Below are positions 50,570-59,053 of a stretch of DNA of 64,000 bases, piece after piece. A program made the translations under genes and the position numbers. The stretch's first letter is position 1, and each line of letters begins with the position of its first letter. The DNA lies in contig JAEZRP010000006.1 in the NCBI GenBank assembly GCA_023444095.1, positions 62,001 through 126,000 on the forward strand. The letters run 5' to 3'. This DNA is from Bacillota bacterium (GTDB lineage: Bacteria > Bacillota > Clostridia > Christensenellales > Aristaeellaceae). The notes beneath the pieces are model-generated. The model saw nothing but the letters and a program-made list of their open reading frames with translations, was not told the DNA's origin and did no database searches.

Positions 50570-51109
50570 TCATCGCTGATCGGCCAGCATCTTCCTGAGT
50601 GCCTTGACCGCCCTGGATTTTCGGGACAAGAGCGTGCCAACCGGCTCGTTCCACCGTTTGGACAGCTCCCGGAACGACCTGCCGTCAAGTTCGGTCGCAA
50701 TGAACACCGCGCGCTGCTTGGGTTCCAGCTTGCCGACCGCCTCCCCGAACCGGCGCATGAACTCTCTCCGCAGCACCTGCGCCTCGGGCCCCGGCGCGCC
50801 ATCCGAAAGGAGCGCCATCAGGTTCGCCTCCCCGTCCTCGTCCAGAAACCGATCCAGAGAAACCGTCCGGCTGCTCGCCCGCCGATAGTCGACGATCCTG
50901 TTGTTGAGCGCGCGGTATACGTACCCGACGGGGTTGTCGAGCGGTCCCGCCGATTCCGGGCGGGTGAACAGTTTCAGCATCACATCGCCGATGATATCCT
51001 CGGCGTCCGCTTCGCTGAAGCCGCGCAGCCGTCCGGCAACATATCGCCGAAGATTTCGTCCTTCCGCGGCGAAAAACTCGAACAGCTTGTTTCTCTCAGT
51101 CGTATTCAT
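50570..51109 (-). CDS. ECF sigma factor (second in the window)
   Basis: A 179-residue ECF sigma factor. Sigma-2 covers about residues 15-85 (FSEADAEDIIGDVMLKLF) and sigma-4 about 120-175 (KLEPKQRAVFIATELDGRSFRELS and GTLLSRKSRAVKALR). The start at 51109 has AGAGGG upstream. The small membrane protein gene follows after 22 bases. A clear sigma-A promoter is missing; a loose ECF-like pair (AACGC at about 51163-51167 and CGTCGTA near 51138-51144) could be autoregulatory, but the spacing is not ideal. Confidence 0.9.
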   Translation of the reverse strand: MNTTERNKLFEFFAAEGRNLRRYVAGRLRGFSEADAEDIIGDVMLKLFTRPESAGPLDNPVGYVYRALNNRIVDYRRASSRTVSLDRFLDEDGEANLMALLSDGAPGPEAQVLRREFMRRFGEAVGKLEPKQRAVFIATELDGRSFRELSKRWNEPVGTLLSRKSRAVKALRKMLADQR

Positions 51110-51209
51110 CGTCACAGCCCTCTGAACTCCTCTACTGATACGACGATCCCGCCGCCCCTTTATTGCGTTAAGATTGGAATTTCTTTGTTTCTCACTCGCT
51201 CTCCCATAC

Positions 51210-51237
51210 AGAAAAGCGCCTTTGCGGGCGCTTTTCT
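51210..51237. terminator. Bidirectional rho-independent terminator
   Basis: A perfect 11-bp stem (51210-51220 with 51227-51237) has A-rich and T-rich outer ends, so it can act on both strands. It ends the DUF6259 gene transcript before the sigma gene. Confidence 0.75.
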
Positions 51238-51274
51238 GCCGTCGACAATTCTCCGTTCCTTTTCGGGGATGCGC

Positions 51275-53347
51275 TTACCGGACCAGGACCGCGGACCTCG
51301 CGGGAATGAAAATCCCGTCCATCGCGCTCACCCATTCGGCGCAGTCCACCGTTCGGTACTGCGTGAGGGTTCCGGTCTCGAGCTGCGCCTTCACGCGCAC
51401 GCCCTCGTCCTCGTAATTGCAGATGACGAGCATGCTCGTCCCGTCCTCCGCTTCGAAGCGGGCGTACGGCCAATGCCCTTCGCCACCTTCCCCGACGACC
51501 TCCGCCCCGCACGTGTCCCGGAAGGTCCCGTCCCACAGGTAGCCGCGATATTCCCTGCGCAGCGCGTCCATCTTTGCGCCGTAGGCGACGGTGTCCGGAA
51601 AATCGTGCGGCCAGCCCTTGAAGTTATAGGGCTCGTAGCTCATCACATACCGGTACATCAGGCACTGGTTGATCATGTTGCGGTCGTGAAAGCCGGTGAT
51701 GGCGGTCATGAGATTGACATGGGGTCGCATATAGCGGGAGAGCGGCACGTGCCTCTTGCTCCAGGAGCGGAAGTAGGACATGGAATACGCTTCGATCTCC
51801 CAGTCGTAGCACGCCTCGCCCGCCATCAGGAAGTCCTCCCGGATTCCGGGAGTCCTTTGGAGCATGTAAACAAACGCCCGGTCGTCCTGATACACCGGCC
51901 ACGGGATTTTGTGCCCGTGCGCCGGGTCGAAGCACAGGAGCGCGGGTGAATGGTGCAGACATTCGTCAAACAGCATACCGTCGCAGTTGAGGTCCACCAG
52001 TTTTTGGAACTCCGCGCGCGCGACCGCGAGGTACTTCTGAGAGCGGAAGCACATCGGGATCAGCCTTTTTACGTTGATGTCCAGAAGCTGCGCCGGTGTC
52101 TGGTACTCGTAGCCGCCGTGCATGTAGTAGTCGCCGTAGGGGTCCTTGACGGCGCAGTCCCTGAGCTCCGTGCGGAACCATTCGGTCGCCCGGTCCGCCC
52201 AGGTAAACTTGGCGAACAGTATGATTTTCACACCCAGCGCCTGACAGTCCGCGATGGCGTTTTTGAGTTCCTCATAGCTGCCGAGGCGCGGGTCGAAGCT
52301 GTGGGACGGGTTGCCCTGATCCTGTCCGCCGTCGTTCCAGCCCACGAGCTGGATCGCCCGAATGCCATACTTCGCGCACTCCGCCGCCGCCTTCGGAAGT
52401 TCGGTGAAGCGCATCCGCAGCTCGTCCTCCGGCGAATTGATGTGGATCTGGAGCCAGGAATGCACATCCCGCGCCCATTCCGGCGACTGCGCCTCCGCCG
52501 TCCAGGCGTCGCGCCACTCCTTGTAGATGTCAACGCCCTTCTGCCAGCCGCCCGCGAACGCCTCCAGCGCGATGGGCGTGAGGTCGCGATCCTCCCCCGG
52601 TCGGATGTAGCACATGTGAACCGGCGCGAACCGGATGTGAACCGGCACGCCCGCGATCTCGTCCTGAAGCGGCACTCGGGAATCGATCGCCGAATCGTAA
52701 CCGGGACGCAGTTCGTTATGCCAGGCGACCAGCTCGCCGGCGTGATCCCTGACGCCTACGTACAGTCCCTGCGATTCGCTGCGGATCAGAAAGAAGGGAA
52801 CGGAAGGCGCGCCGCAGCACGGGGACCAGGTGCCGAACTGCGTGGGATAATCCACACTGTGGCAGCCTTCGTGCTGATCGAACACGGGCCACATGTTCCA
52901 CTCCTGCGCGCTGGCGTAATTGTAGAGGAACGCGCGCATCCACTTCGCGTCCTCGGGTTGGGTGACATCGCCCAGATAGGGGCTGTACACGCTCTCCACG
53001 CTGTACGGGGAGCGGTTCTCGACGCGGGTATCCCACACCGCCTGGCGCCCCTCGACCCGCACGGTCACGCTCACCTTGATGTCAAGTTGACCCGCGCGCT
53101 CGGACCGGACGCCGTCCCACTCGAACGTGATTGCGTCCGCCTCCCGCCGAACGACCGGCGGGCTTTGGCGCTCGCCATAGACCGGATTGTCGCGCAGTTC
53201 CTCGTTCACCGGCACCAGGAGCCGCCAGGAAAGGCCAAGTTCCGGCCTGCGCAACACGTTCCAATCGGTATCCGTCGCGCGCAGCCCGACGAGCGCGCCC
53301 GTGTTCCCGTCAAAATCCAAAACCAAGCTTCCTGCATCCATTTCCAT
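51275..53347 (-). CDS. DUF6259 family protein, glycoside-hydrolase-like
   Basis: A 690-residue cytoplasmic protein (no signal peptide). An N-terminal beta-sandwich-like region (about 1-260) is followed by a TIM-barrel-like region (about 290-600) and a small C-terminal beta domain. The barrel contains AIQLVGWNDGGQDQGNPSH, GVKIILFAKFTWADR, CDGMLFDECLHHS and FLMAGEACYDWEIEAYSMSY. The conserved acidic residues there are candidates for catalysis, as in GH36/GH-like enzymes. The substrate is not known. The start at 53347 follows GAGGGGGG at a five-base distance. An MFS gene lies upstream in the same direction, with a large hairpin between. Confidence 0.8.
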   Translation of the reverse strand: MEMDAGSLVLDFDGNTGALVGLRATDTDWNVLRRPELGLSWRLLVPVNEELRDNPVYGERQSPPVVRREADAITFEWDGVRSERAGQLDIKVSVTVRVEGRQAVWDTRVENRSPYSVESVYSPYLGDVTQPEDAKWMRAFLYNYASAQEWNMWPVFDQHEGCHSVDYPTQFGTWSPCCGAPSVPFFLIRSESQGLYVGVRDHAGELVAWHNELRPGYDSAIDSRVPLQDEIAGVPVHIRFAPVHMCYIRPGEDRDLTPIALEAFAGGWQKGVDIYKEWRDAWTAEAQSPEWARDVHSWLQIHINSPEDELRMRFTELPKAAAECAKYGIRAIQLVGWNDGGQDQGNPSHSFDPRLGSYEELKNAIADCQALGVKIILFAKFTWADRATEWFRTELRDCAVKDPYGDYYMHGGYEYQTPAQLLDINVKRLIPMCFRSQKYLAVARAEFQKLVDLNCDGMLFDECLHHSPALLCFDPAHGHKIPWPVYQDDRAFVYMLQRTPGIREDFLMAGEACYDWEIEAYSMSYFRSWSKRHVPLSRYMRPHVNLMTAITGFHDRNMINQCLMYRYVMSYEPYNFKGWPHDFPDTVAYGAKMDALRREYRGYLWDGTFRDTCGAEVVGEGGEGHWPYARFEAEDGTSMLVICNYEDEGVRVKAQLETGTLTQYRTVDCAEWVSAMDGIFIPARSAVLVR

Positions 53348-53431
53348 GATATCCCCCCTCATCCGAGATGATCGCCCATCCAAATGATTTCCAGTATTTT
53401 TGCCTTCGGGAGAAGGCATCGGCCTGCGCGC

Positions 53432-53461
53432 GGGCCGCGGAATCACCCGATTCCGCGGCCC
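53432..53461 (-). repeat. Perfect 13-bp hairpin between MFS and DUF6259 genes
   Basis: Arms 53432-53444 and 53449-53461 are exactly complementary with an ACCC loop and very high G+C. There is no T-run on either strand, so it is a weak terminator; it may protect or separate the two parts of the mRNA. Confidence 0.7.
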
Positions 53462-53470
53462 ATTCCGGAT

Positions 53471-54763
53471 TTAGTTCTCAAGCTCCCAGATGTGCCTGTC
53501 ACGCATGAAGACGAGGCAGGAGACGATGCCGACGAGTTCCAGTATCAGGAACAAAAGCGCCGCGCCCGCGCCCTTCCCTGTGCCGAGCAGCCAAACCAAG
53601 GGGCTTCCGCCCGGCTGGCGCGCCATCAGCGGCTCGAACACGCGGTCCACCAGTGCGCCGCCCGCGAAGTAGCCCAGCGGGATCGTGAAGAACTGGAGCG
53701 AGTTGCGCGCGGAAAACACGCGCCCCTGCATGTCGATGGGGATGTAATGGAGAAACAGCGCCTGCATGTTCGCGCCCATGACTGGGATCACGCACCAGCC
53801 GAGCACCGCCGCGAGGCACCAGATCGGCGCGCTCCGGCCCACCGCAAGCAGCAGGTTTTCCGTGCTCATGGAGAAAAGGAGCGTGTAGCAAATCATTTTG
53901 ACGCGGCTCCGGGGTGCGGGCGCGACCGACGCGACGATGCTGCCCGCGAGCGTCGCAAGGCCCGTGAATGTATTGACCAGTCCCAGCGCAGTCTCTCCCC
54001 CGCCCGCGCGCGAAAGGAGCATGGCGGGAAGCGCAGCGTTATACATGGACGCGGTAAAGTTGATCGCGGCAAGGAACAGAATGAGGTCGAGGATGCCGCG
54101 GTGCCTCTTGAGGTACGAAAGACCGCCCTTCGCCGCCGCGAGCACGGATTCGCCGTCCGCCTTTTGGGAGGGCGCGGCGGGGATCCGGATGAAAAAGCCG
54201 AGCGCGACGAGCGCGACCACGCACGTGACGATGTCAAACGCGAGCACGGCATCGAGGCCGGCGAACGCGAAGAGCGCTGTCGCGATGGCGGGCGTCAGCA
54301 CCGTCACGAGCGAGTTTGAAAAATACTGCAGCCCGCTCACGCGCTGATAATGCTCCTTGGGAACCAGAAGGCTCACCGCGACGGTCGACGCGGGCTTCTG
54401 CACCGTGTTCATCAGGCCGTTCAGGGCGTTCAGCACATAAAGGTGCCAGATTTCAAGCAGGTCCGTTCGGATAAGGACGAACACCATGACCGTCGTGAGG
54501 GCAGCGAACGCGTCCGCGAAGAGCATCGTGCGCCTCTTGTCCCAACGGTCGCTGAGCGCGCCCGCGAAGATGCTCATGAGGACGTACGGCGCATAGGAAC
54601 AGATGCTCAAAAGCGCGGTCACGAGCGCCGAGCCTTCCTGCTGGTACGACCAGATGACGAGGGCGAACGAGGTCATCGCGCTGCCCAGCGCGGAGAATGA
54701 CTGTGTGAGCCAGAGAACCAGAAAGACCCTGAGGTCAGAAAACAGCTTGAGGATGCGTTTCAT
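53471..54763 (-). CDS. MFS transporter (MFS_3 / enterobactin-exporter-like)
   Basis: A 430-residue polytopic protein with about 12 transmembrane segments. The early GALSDRWDKRRTMLFAD segment is the MFS loop 2-3 motif, and SALGSAMTSFALVIWSY precedes it. This group is mostly drug, macrolide or siderophore exporters, but the substrate here is open. The start at 54763 has AAAGGAGC upstream. The 150-base leader (54764-54913) can form mutually exclusive stems and ends in a U-rich segment, so expression is probably controlled by attenuation. The DUF6259 gene lies downstream after a hairpin. Confidence 0.9.
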   Translation of the reverse strand: MKRILKLFSDLRVFLVLWLTQSFSALGSAMTSFALVIWSYQQEGSALVTALLSICSYAPYVLMSIFAGALSDRWDKRRTMLFADAFAALTTVMVFVLIRTDLLEIWHLYVLNALNGLMNTVQKPASTVAVSLLVPKEHYQRVSGLQYFSNSLVTVLTPAIATALFAFAGLDAVLAFDIVTCVVALVALGFFIRIPAAPSQKADGESVLAAAKGGLSYLKRHRGILDLILFLAAINFTASMYNAALPAMLLSRAGGGETALGLVNTFTGLATLAGSIVASVAPAPRSRVKMICYTLLFSMSTENLLLAVGRSAPIWCLAAVLGWCVIPVMGANMQALFLHYIPIDMQGRVFSARNSLQFFTIPLGYFAGGALVDRVFEPLMARQPGGSPLVWLLGTGKGAGAALLFLILELVGIVSCLVFMRDRHIWELEN

Positions 54764-54913
54764 AGACTTTGCTCCTTTTTATTGCTACAAAAGACGCAAA
54801 GTCTGATGGACGAGTGATTCAGTCAGCTCCATGCGGTTTCGTCCGAATCAGACCTTGCATGGAGCGCCATCTTGGCAGAGAAGCATCACCTTCACACCCT
54901 TTCCGTACGGATC
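54764..54913 (-). promoter_or_regulatory. Structured leader RNA of the MFS gene, attenuator or riboswitch candidate
   Basis: Stem A pairs 54864-54857 with 54834-54827 (8 bp, perfect). Stem B pairs 54853-54839 with 54813-54801 (13 bp, one two-base bulge) and is followed by a U-rich tract with TTTGCGTCTTTTG. The 5' arm of B lies in the loop of A and the 3' arm of A in the loop of B, so the two cannot form together in a simple fold. Stem B plus the U-tract looks like a terminator and A like an anti-terminator. No known riboswitch core was recognised. Confidence 0.6.
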
Positions 54914-54919
54914 GGATTC

Positions 54920-54948
54920 AGTGTATCATCCAAGGCTCCGGGATGCAA
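54920..54948 (-). promoter_or_regulatory. Promoter of the MFS leader
   Basis: Minus strand: TTGCAT (54948-54943), 17 bases ending in an extended TGA, then TACACT (54925-54920). The extended -10 supports an otherwise modest -10 box. Confidence 0.55.
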
Positions 54949-54970
54949 GTAAATAAAGCGTTTTCGGACA

Positions 54971-55140
54971 TACTAGTAGTCCGCGAAGTCTAAGAACTGA
55001 TGATATGGCGCAGGTATTTATTCGTCCAGCGCGGAGCCGGAGCGCCGACGAAGCAGCGCTACGTCAAGCGGAAGGCGACAAAGCTGGGCGGAAAAAGATC
55101 CAGCCATATCGCGGGAGTCAGGCTTCGCGGACTACTAGCA
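54971..55140. repeat. 170-bp element with perfect 16-bp terminal inverted repeats (MITE-like)
   Basis: The sequence CTAGTAGTCCGCGAAG at 54973-54988 is found again as its exact complement at 55123-55138; over 20 bases the ends agree at 18. A second, inner inverted pair (GATATGGC / GCCATATC) lies within. No transposase is encoded. The layout fits a miniature inverted-repeat element or a large foldback RNA between the MFS promoter and the DUF4363 gene. No target duplication is obvious. Confidence 0.65.
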
Positions 55141-55167
55141 TCGATTTGGGGATATGGAAAGGAAGCG

Positions 55168-55551
55168 ATGCGCATGACGCAGAAGGCGCTCGCCTGGACG
55201 CTGATCGGGCTGATCACGCTGCTTCTCGGCGCGACGATGCTGGGGCAGAAATTGCTCTTCGACGCCGGAGACAGGCACTTTACAGGCGAAATCGAAGCCG
55301 CCATGGAGAAGGCTGAAGCGGGCGACTGGAGCAGCGCCGAACAGGCTGCGAACCGCGCGAACGATCTGTGGAACCAGGGGAATTTTCTCGTCGCGGTCAA
55401 ATACGCCGAGTCGGATTACACGCTTCTGAACCTCACGCTCACCCGCTTCCGGGCGGAAATCGCCCATCGGGACGCATCAGGCGCGCGGCGGGAAGGCGCC
55501 TCCTGCCTGTACCTTTTCAAGAATATCACTTCTCCCGCGCCACAGCCCTGA
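55168..55551 (+). CDS. DUF4363 family protein
   Basis: A 127-residue protein with one N-terminal hydrophobic segment (about 8-28), followed by a soluble helical part rich in Glu and Ala. It matches the DUF4363 pattern of small anchored proteins that are usually encoded directly before DUF421 (YetF-like) genes, as here (12-base gap). Function is unknown. Two ATG codons (55168 and 55174) are possible; GGAAAGGA lies four and ten bases upstream. The promoter is not evident, since the region upstream is occupied by the inverted-repeat element. Confidence 0.8.
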   Translation: MRMTQKALAWTLIGLITLLLGATMLGQKLLFDAGDRHFTGEIEAAMEKAEAGDWSSAEQAANRANDLWNQGNFLVAVKYAESDYTLLNLTLTRFRAEIAHRDASGARREGASCLYLFKNITSPAPQP

Positions 55552-55563
55552 GGAGGAACCTGC

Positions 55564-56259
55564 ATGGATATGTATCTCGTATACGCGCTCCGTTCGCTCG
55601 TCCTTGTGCTCGGCATCTGGTTCGTCGGCCTCATCCTTGGAAAAAAATCACTCCTTCAGATGACGGCGTTCGACCTCGGCATCCTCATGATCATCTCAAA
55701 CGTGGTCTCCCAGCCGCTCGTCAATAAGGACGTATTCAAAACGACGTTCGGAATCATCCTCATCGCGCTCTTTTCGGTTCTCATCGCGCGCATGACGCTC
55801 ATGCGGCGGTTCTACCGCATGGACTTTTCTCCCGTAATCCTCGTGGCGGGCGGCGTGATCCGAAAGGACGCGCTCAAGAAGTGCCGCATGAATGCCTTCA
55901 CGCTCATGTCCATGCTGCGCGCGGCCGGATATACGAAGCTCCAGGATGTGAATTTCGCAATCTACGAAGCGGGCGGCGAACTGTCCGTGTTTCCCAGAAA
56001 CAGTGCGCGCCCCGCGACGATCGAAGACATGGGGCTCAATCAGCCGGAGGAAGGCCTGACCATGCCCGTCGTCGTGGACGGTCGGCTCTTCCACGACATG
56101 CTCGGATACGCGAACGTGACGGAAAAATGGCTGCGCGACGAGCTCAAGCGAAGCTACAAAGCGGAGCTCGAGGACGTGTTCTTCTGCGAGATCGACGACC
56201 AGAAGACTCTATACGTGAACCTCCTGCGCGACGCGGCACGGCCCGCTTCCAAGGCATAG
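55564..56259 (+). CDS. DUF421 (YetF-like) membrane protein
   Basis: A 231-residue protein with three transmembrane segments (about 5-80) and a conserved cytoplasmic DUF421 domain. Typical stretches are QMTAFDLGILMIISNVVSQPL, PVILVAGGVIRKDALKKCRMN and VVDGRLFHDML. In Bacillus, related YetF-type proteins are linked to the spore germinant pathway or membrane processes; a biochemical role is not settled. The gene follows the DUF4363 gene with a GAGGAACC site. Both are probably one operon. Confidence 0.9.
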   Translation: MDMYLVYALRSLVLVLGIWFVGLILGKKSLLQMTAFDLGILMIISNVVSQPLVNKDVFKTTFGIILIALFSVLIARMTLMRRFYRMDFSPVILVAGGVIRKDALKKCRMNAFTLMSMLRAAGYTKLQDVNFAIYEAGGELSVFPRNSARPATIEDMGLNQPEEGLTMPVVVDGRLFHDMLGYANVTEKWLRDELKRSYKAELEDVFFCEIDDQKTLYVNLLRDAARPASKA

Positions 56260-56408
56260 CGTTTTTCGTTTCCTTAACGCGAATCGAACGCCCCGTTAAA
56301 CATGGAGAGGCGCTCTGGACATTTCGCGCGCGCGGCGCTATACTGTTTCGTGGAAGCCGGAAGGTGTTATCATTTGTCAGGAACAAACGATCAATGGGAT
56401 GTGAACGC

Positions 56409-57191
56409 ATGCGCATGCCGGTTATCTTCATCGGGCACGGATCGCCCATGAACGCCATCGAGGACAACGACTTTTCGCAAAGCTGGAAGGATCTCGGCGC
56501 GCGACTTCCCAAGCCGAAGGCAATCCTTTCCGTTTCCGCGCATTGGTTTGCGGAGGGCACGTTCGCGTCCGATTCCGCGCATCCCAAGACCATCTACGAC
56601 ATGTACGGCTTCCCGGACGCCCTCTACGAGATCGTTTATCACACGCCGGGCGCGCCGGAAACGGCGCGCCGCGCGATGGCGCTTCTCGGTAGGCCCGCCG
56701 CGCTTGACCGGACGTGGGGGCTTGATCACGGCACCTGGAGCGTTCTTCACAGAATGTATCCGGCCGCGGACGTACCTGTCTTCCAACTGAGCGTCGACCG
56801 GAACGCGTCCTTCCGCGCGCACTACGAGATGGGCAGGCTCTTAAGGCCTCTACGCGACGAGGGCGTGCTCGTCATGGGCAGCGGAAACGTGGTCCACAAT
56901 CTCGCGCGCGTCAACTGGGGCCTTCCGGGCGGTTATCCCTGGGCGGAGGTGTTCGACCGATACATAAGGGAAAGCGTTCTGAACGGCGATCCCGAAAACG
57001 TCGTCGATCCGCGCGGGGCCGGACCGTCCGCGCAGCTCGCGATCCCGACGCCCGATCACTATGCGCCGCTTCTCTACGCCCTCGGCGCTGCGGACGCGAC
57101 GGACAAAGCGACCGCGTTCAACGACGTCTGCGTCCTTGGTTCTCTCTCCATGACGAGCTACCTGTTCGAGGAAAAGGAAAACGACGCTTAA
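56409..57191 (+). CDS. Class III extradiol ring-cleavage dioxygenase (DODA/YgiD type)
   Basis: A 260-residue enzyme of the LigB/DODA group, which opens catecholic rings with a metal centre. Candidate metal ligands are the histidines in FIGHGSPMNA, SAHWF and the later conserved DHGTWSVL, and VYHTPGAPE is typical. In Escherichia coli the relative YgiD is a zinc-dependent 4,5-DOPA dioxygenase. The start at 56409 is chosen because the family begins MPVIFIGHG; an in-frame ATG at 56394 would add five residues, and neither has a strong Shine-Dalgarno sequence. It stands alone between DUF421 and an unknown gene. The physiological substrate is unknown. Confidence 0.88.
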   Translation: MRMPVIFIGHGSPMNAIEDNDFSQSWKDLGARLPKPKAILSVSAHWFAEGTFASDSAHPKTIYDMYGFPDALYEIVYHTPGAPETARRAMALLGRPAALDRTWGLDHGTWSVLHRMYPAADVPVFQLSVDRNASFRAHYEMGRLLRPLRDEGVLVMGSGNVVHNLARVNWGLPGGYPWAEVFDRYIRESVLNGDPENVVDPRGAGPSAQLAIPTPDHYAPLLYALGAADATDKATAFNDVCVLGSLSMTSYLFEEKENDA

Positions 57192-57300
57192 GGCGAGATC
57201 GCTCGCCGATTTTCTCGCGCCGAAGAAAGCGGGAAGTCGGCGGGCGGCGGTTTCTTTGCGCGGTTGCCGCATCCAAAGGGACGCGAGGCGGAGGTACGCA

Positions 57301-58440
57301 ATGGATTTCACAAAGGAATTGACCGTTTTCCCGTCGGCGGTGCACCGGATCATCTATTCGGACGCACGGGGGCTGACCCCGCTCGCGCGCTCGCTTGAAA
57401 GCGTTGCGGATCCGGATCTGCGCGCCTCCTGCGAGGTGTATCATCTTTTTCTCTTGGACATGCTGTCCGACATGTACGACCACCCCGAGGCCTATCATCT
57501 CCCGGCGCTCGAGCTCGAAACATTTCTCGACGGCAGGAAGCTCAACGGCGTGAAGCAAAAGCTCCCCGCCAAGACGAAGGGCATCCTCTCCCGCACGCGA
57601 AACGCCGTTCACGGCTATCAGGTTCTTTTGTGCATGCTGGGGCTTTTCGGAACGCCGCGCGGCCGCGCGCTCGTCGTTTCGGAGAGGGACATCCCAGTAA
57701 TCGCAAAGCGCGTCAACGCCCCCGTCAGCCCCATTCCCCTGGAAAGGCGGCTGGAGGCGCTCCGGCGCGTGGGGCTCACGCAAACGGAGGACGGCTTTCG
57801 CTCGGAGCTTCACCCTGATCTGTTTCCGGCGATGTGCGCGCTGGCGAAAAGGACCGGGGGAAAGTTGAGTGGCTTCGAGTTTTTTGCCTTTCAAAACGCC
57901 GAGTTTCGAGCGCTCGGGGGAAAGTACAGACCGGCACCGGCGGACTATTATCAGCCGCTCGTCCGCGCGCGGCGGGAGGCTGCCCTCGCGCTCGACGCCG
58001 TCGCCGCGCGAAACGGACTGCGGCCCGTCATCAGCACCTTCTGGAAGGTCGACTTTAAGTATAAGGGCGTTCAGGTGCTGTGCGTGAACAGCTACGAGGG
58101 GGAACTCGACGTGCGCGTGACCGAGACCTACCATTGGGACGACCCCGCGCTCATCAACGACCGTCTGGCGAGGGAGTCCGCCGCGTTTCAAAGGGAGGTC
58201 CTGCGCCACGTCTGGCGCTGCGACGCCTGCGCGACCACCCACCTCGGACGGTTCGTCACCATCCTGGGCAAGCGGCAGCGCGTGTGCGGCGGCGGCGTCA
58301 TCGGGTTCCGATGGCGCAATCCTTCCGCAGAGGAGATTCGCACGATCGAACGGCTGATCGAGCTGCGCCGCGAGGTGGTCGACGATCTGAAGGCGAGAGG
58401 CGCCCTGCGGGCGGATCAGGGAACTCCGCGCGAAGCGTAA
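57301..58440 (+). CDS. Conserved-type protein of unknown function
   Basis: A 379-residue soluble protein that I do not recognise. It has no signal peptide or membrane segment, many Arg/Leu helices, and a central region with PVIAKRVNAPVSPIPLERRL. Near the C-terminus a C-x2-C pair (WRCDACATTH) and a later cysteine (RQRVCGGG) could form part of a metal site. The start at 57301 has GGAGGTAC upstream, a good site. It lies between the dioxygenase and isochorismatase genes in the same direction with normal codon use, so it is a real gene. Confidence 0.75.
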   Translation: MDFTKELTVFPSAVHRIIYSDARGLTPLARSLESVADPDLRASCEVYHLFLLDMLSDMYDHPEAYHLPALELETFLDGRKLNGVKQKLPAKTKGILSRTRNAVHGYQVLLCMLGLFGTPRGRALVVSERDIPVIAKRVNAPVSPIPLERRLEALRRVGLTQTEDGFRSELHPDLFPAMCALAKRTGGKLSGFEFFAFQNAEFRALGGKYRPAPADYYQPLVRARREAALALDAVAARNGLRPVISTFWKVDFKYKGVQVLCVNSYEGELDVRVTETYHWDDPALINDRLARESAAFQREVLRHVWRCDACATTHLGRFVTILGKRQRVCGGGVIGFRWRNPSAEEIRTIERLIELRREVVDDLKARGALRADQGTPREA

Positions 58441-58519
58441 GGTGTGGCAGACTGAGCCGCCTGATCCCGCAACCAATTTTTTACACAACCGCGCATCCGC
58501 GGCAGAATGGAGGCCTATA

Positions 58520-59050
58520 ATGAAGACGGCTCTATTGATCGTCGACGTGCAGAGGGCGCTGATCGACGAGCATCCCTACGACGAGAAGAACTTTCTGGAT
58601 CGGCTGAAAAAGCTGATCGACGCCGCGCGGGACGTCGGCGTCGACGTCGTCTACGTGCGCCACGACGGCGGCAAGGGCGATCCGCTCAACGACGGCGAGC
58701 CGGGCTTCGAGATTCATCCGGCGGTCGCGCCTCAGCCCGGAGAGATGGTGTTTGACAAGAAATACAACAGCGCCTTCAAGGAGACGGAGCTTCAGAAGCA
58801 CTTGAACGCGCGGGGCATCGAGCGCATCGTGCTTGCTGGCATGCAGACGGAATACTGCATCGATGCGACGTGCAAGTCCGCCTTCGAGCGCGGCTACAGC
58901 GTCGTCATCCCCGAGGGCGGGACAACCACGTACGATAACCCCTTTCTGACGGCTGAAAAGCTCGTCAAGTTCTACGAAAAAATGATCTGGAACCGCAACT
59001 TCGCGCGCGTCCTGCCGCTTCCAGACGCGATCGAGACGCTCGAGAGGTGA
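58520..59050 (+). CDS. Isochorismatase-family cysteine hydrolase
   Basis: A 176-residue hydrolase. The catalytic triad is visible: D9 (LIVDVQRAL), lysine in VFDKKYNSAF and cysteine in TEYCIDATC. Members act on isochorismate, nicotinamide, N-carbamoyl or similar substrates; this short version cannot be assigned further. The start at 58520 has GGAGG seven bases upstream. It is followed after three bases by the pirin gene and then the flavin reductase gene, which suggests a small stress-type operon. Confidence 0.92.
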   Translation: MKTALLIVDVQRALIDEHPYDEKNFLDRLKKLIDAARDVGVDVVYVRHDGGKGDPLNDGEPGFEIHPAVAPQPGEMVFDKKYNSAFKETELQKHLNARGIERIVLAGMQTEYCIDATCKSAFERGYSVVIPEGGTTTYDNPFLTAEKLVKFYEKMIWNRNFARVLPLPDAIETLER

Positions 59051-59053
59051 CGA

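Noticed and set aside
54971..55140. Integron attC site
   Set aside because: The inverted repeats lack the R' and R'' core GTTAGGC/GCCTAAC and no integrase is present.
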